Shown here: piece after piece, positions 41,431 to 43,080 of the stretch
How positions within the stretch are numbered: the first letter of the stretch is position 1
Layout: each line of letters starts with the position of its first letter
Source: Syntrophorhabdaceae bacterium
Lineage (GTDB): Bacteria > Desulfobacterota > Syntrophorhabdia > Syntrophorhabdales > Syntrophorhabdaceae
DNA length: 43,080 nt
Reading direction: 5' to 3'
Assembly: GCA_028698615.1 (NCBI GenBank)
Contig: JAQVWF010000020.1
Coordinates: 1 to 43,080 of the forward strand
The notes under the pieces: generated by a model
The model's database searches: none
Seen by the model: only the letters and a program-made list of their open reading frames with translations
What the model was told of the DNA's origin: nothing
Made by a program: the position numbers and the translations under genes

Positions 41431-41881
41431 TCGCGGCGGCGGGTTTCTGGAGCGATCCCCTGTCGGCGGGGCCCACCCAGATCTCGAGTTCAGTTTGAAA
41501 TGCGCCGCGGGATATCTTGATATTGCACATCTTGTCATCCTTCGCGTAATTCATGACGATGTCTTTGTACCTGAAACTGTTAATGTATCTCCAGCCGTTC
41601 TTGGCCATGTTGATCTTGAAATAGCTCTCGACGGAGGAGGGATCGACGTTGCCGCTGAAGACAATGACTCCCGCTTTGAAGGTGGGGGTCTCGTAGACGA
41701 AGCTGCGCTCGTTGACGATCTCGACCTCTTTCGGCACAGGCACGTCGGGGAAACCGTAGAAGGCCTGATTGAAGCCCTGGCTCTTGGGGGCCGGCGCAGG
41801 TTCAGACGACTGTTTCTGGAAAGCGGCGCATCCGGCACATATCAGGGACAGCGCAAAACACAGGATCATGATCTTTTTCAT
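41417..41881 (-). CDS. lipoprotein, unknown function
   Basis: A 154-residue lipoprotein precursor: signal peptide with lipobox ending CAGC, so Cys18 would be lipidated. The mature part has PVPKEVEIVNERSFVYETPTFKAGVIVFSGNVDPSSVESYFKINMAKNGWRYIN, a pattern (PVPKE, GxVxxxxVxxYFxxxMxxxGW) seen in conserved lipoproteins of Desulfobacterota. I do not recall a specific function. It overlaps folE2 by 4 bp and DUF2007 by 14 bp, so it is coupled to both. Confidence 0.85.
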   Translation of the reverse strand: MKKIMILCFALSLICAGCAAFQKQSSEPAPAPKSQGFNQAFYGFPDVPVPKEVEIVNERSFVYETPTFKAGVIVFSGNVDPSSVESYFKINMAKNGWRYINSFRYKDIVMNYAKDDKMCNIKISRGAFQTELEIWVGPADRGSLQKPAAANGPK

Positions 41882-42687
41882 ACATTCCCTCCCTTGTTGT
41901 CTCTTTCAAGATACGCATATGCACTATGGTTGTGTATACTCTCGAAGTTCTCCGCCTCGATTGCAAACCACCGGACATTTGTGTCCTGAGTTAATCTCTC
42001 AGATATGTCTCTTACCACATCCTCGACGAACCTGGGATTGTCGAAGGCGTGCTCGGTTATGAACTTCTCGTCTTCTCTCTTGAGAATAGAGTATATATCA
42101 CTGCTTGCGCTTCTTTCTACAATACCGATGAGGTCCTCGATCCAGAAGAACCTCTTCGTATGCACATCCACCTTTGTGATCCCTCTCTGGTTGTGAGCCC
42201 CCCGCTCGCTTATCTCTTTGGAGCAGGGGCAAAGCGTGTTTATCGGGACGGAGACGGAGACGACAAATTCGGTCATGGTACTGTCCGCGTCCATGGATCC
42301 CTTGAACCCGCACTGATATTCCATGTAGCTCGGGGTCTTCGAGACGGGAGCCTCCTTCTTGATGAAGTAGGGAAAAGAGACGGACATATGGGCGGCTTCC
42401 GCATCGAGCCGCATCTTCATTTCCTTGAGGATGTCGGGGAAATTCCTCATGTTGATCATGTTCTTATATTCATGGAGGATCTCGACGAACCTGCTCATGT
42501 GGGTCCCCTTGCAGTGATGGGGAAGGGTTACATACATGTCGATGGTGGCGATGGTATTTTGGTGACCGTTCGCCCTGTCGAGGACGATTATGGGGTACTT
42601 GACGTTCTTGACGCCCACCTTGTCGATCTCAATCTCACGGCTGTCATGCATGCTCTGGACGTCGGCCATTTTTTTTCTATCGTTCAT
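41878..42687 (-). CDS. folE2: GTP cyclohydrolase FolE2
   Basis: A 269-residue GTP cyclohydrolase IB, making 7,8-dihydroneopterin triphosphate from GTP. Motifs: IDKVGVKNVKYPIIVLDR, LPHHCKGTHMSRFVE (active-site His/Cys), CPCSKEIS and GAHNQRG. It is the metal-flexible isozyme, useful when zinc is scarce. Starts at 42696, 42687 and 42669 are all possible; most relatives begin at the MxDVQ equivalent (42669), but no ribosome-binding site precedes that ATG. It overlaps queD by about 11 bp. Confidence 0.93.
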   Translation of the reverse strand: MNDRKKMADVQSMHDSREIEIDKVGVKNVKYPIIVLDRANGHQNTIATIDMYVTLPHHCKGTHMSRFVEILHEYKNMINMRNFPDILKEMKMRLDAEAAHMSVSFPYFIKKEAPVSKTPSYMEYQCGFKGSMDADSTMTEFVVSVSVPINTLCPCSKEISERGAHNQRGITKVDVHTKRFFWIEDLIGIVERSASSDIYSILKREDEKFITEHAFDNPRFVEDVVRDISERLTQDTNVRWFAIEAENFESIHNHSAYAYLERDNKGGNV

Positions 42688-43045
42688 AGGACGCATAGGC
42701 CCTTTCCGATTCCCAGACCCTGACCTCCCTGACGGAGACGCGCTCGCCGCCCGTGCGCCTATCCATCTCCGAGAATATATACATGGCGATGTATTCGGCG
42801 GAGCTGGCCCGCTCTGCGAAGAAGGGTATGTCGTTGATATACTTGTGGTCGAGGATATCGAGAACCTCCTGGAGGTCCGCCTTGATGGTCTGGAAATCAA
42901 CGAGCATCCCGTCATCCCCCAGGCGATCGCCGCTGATGAAGACCTCCACGGTAAAATTGTGGCCATGCAGCTCCTCGCATTTGCCCTTATACCCAACAAG
43001 GCGGTGCGCGGCCGCAAATGAATCCTTCACGCAAAGTGTGAACAT
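42677..43045 (-). CDS. queD: 6-carboxy-5,6,7,8-tetrahydropterin synthase QueD
   Basis: A 122-residue PTPS-family enzyme. Zinc ligands are in AAHRL and HGHNF, and the catalytic Cys in GKCEELHGHNF, the CxxxHGH pattern of QueD. It converts dihydroneopterin triphosphate, the product of FolE2, to carboxytetrahydropterin for queuosine. QueC and QueE are not in the window. The gene runs to near the window edge; its start ATG at 43045 is complete. Confidence 0.93.
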   Translation of the reverse strand: MFTLCVKDSFAAAHRLVGYKGKCEELHGHNFTVEVFISGDRLGDDGMLVDFQTIKADLQEVLDILDHKYINDIPFFAERASSAEYIAMYIFSEMDRRTGGERVSVREVRVWESERAYASYER

Positions 43046-43080
43046 GCCATAATCTATCGTTTGGAGGGGGGAAAGTCAAG

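Overview
The window looks like a chromosomal segment from an anaerobic, probably syntrophic or fermentative bacterium of the Desulfobacterota (former Deltaproteobacteria); Syntrophorhabdus-like lineages are my best guess. This is inferred from the order ffh-rpsP-khpA-rimM-trmD-RNA methyltransferase-rplS-rnhB-yraN, from fatty-acid and propionate type enzymes (acyl-CoA dehydrogenase, methylmalonyl-CoA epimerase), from cofactor genes for Ni-pincer nucleotide (larB, larC) and selenium-dependent molybdenum hydroxylases (yqeC), and from high-GC Gram-negative features such as an outer-membrane phospholipase and lipoproteins. No tRNA, rRNA, CRISPR array, insertion sequence or prophage was recognised, and the region reads as an ordinary, densely coded chromosome.

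Layout. 1-14.95 kb is a mosaic of short units on both strands: a TauE/SafE permease, an ABC-F ATPase, an acyl-CoA dehydrogenase, two small conserved genes, a secreted cysteine-rich protein with 70-residue tandem repeats, an alpha/beta hydrolase, an MBL-fold hydrolase, phosphoglycerate mutase, a TraB/GumN protein, an M48 peptidase plus DUF898 membrane pair, and a chemoreceptor-like protein whose Cache domain sits at the cytoplasmic C-terminus. 14.97-18.97 kb is a minus-strand unit: two tiny secreted proline-rich peptides (not obvious from long ORFs) followed by a 1159-residue exported TPR-CHAT protein, all behind a near-consensus promoter. This is the most distinctive locus in the window. 19-26.9 kb holds PhzF, a 63-residue unknown, methylmalonyl-CoA epimerase, an AmpG-type transporter, a cold-shock protein with a long leader and clear terminator, a DUF1460 amidase-like protein, phospholipase A, an SfsA fused to a GIY-YIG-like DUF123 domain, and a short NagA-like deacetylase.

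27.0-33.9 kb is a plus-strand chain of tightly spaced or overlapping genes for protein targeting, ribosome assembly and tRNA modification (ffh to yraN), continuing into larB-larC. One gene in it, an RNA methyltransferase, seems to start at a CTG codon. 33.96-43.05 kb is a minus-strand housekeeping run: queD-folE2 (pterin/queuosine precursors), a lipoprotein, a DUF2007 protein, yqeC, a TPR protein, pepP, efp, tmk, holB, ricT, metG and DUF721.

Two themes cross the window. First, several non-coding gaps contain arrays of degenerate 7-bp units (types CTGAAAC/T, CTCTTTA, GGGTTGT, and TTGGTCA), and one such array forms the C-terminal tail of ricT. Second, several predicted promoters lie so close to the start codon (DUF465, sfsA, ffh, the TPR gene) that their mRNAs would be leaderless or nearly so, while other genes have strong Shine-Dalgarno sequences.
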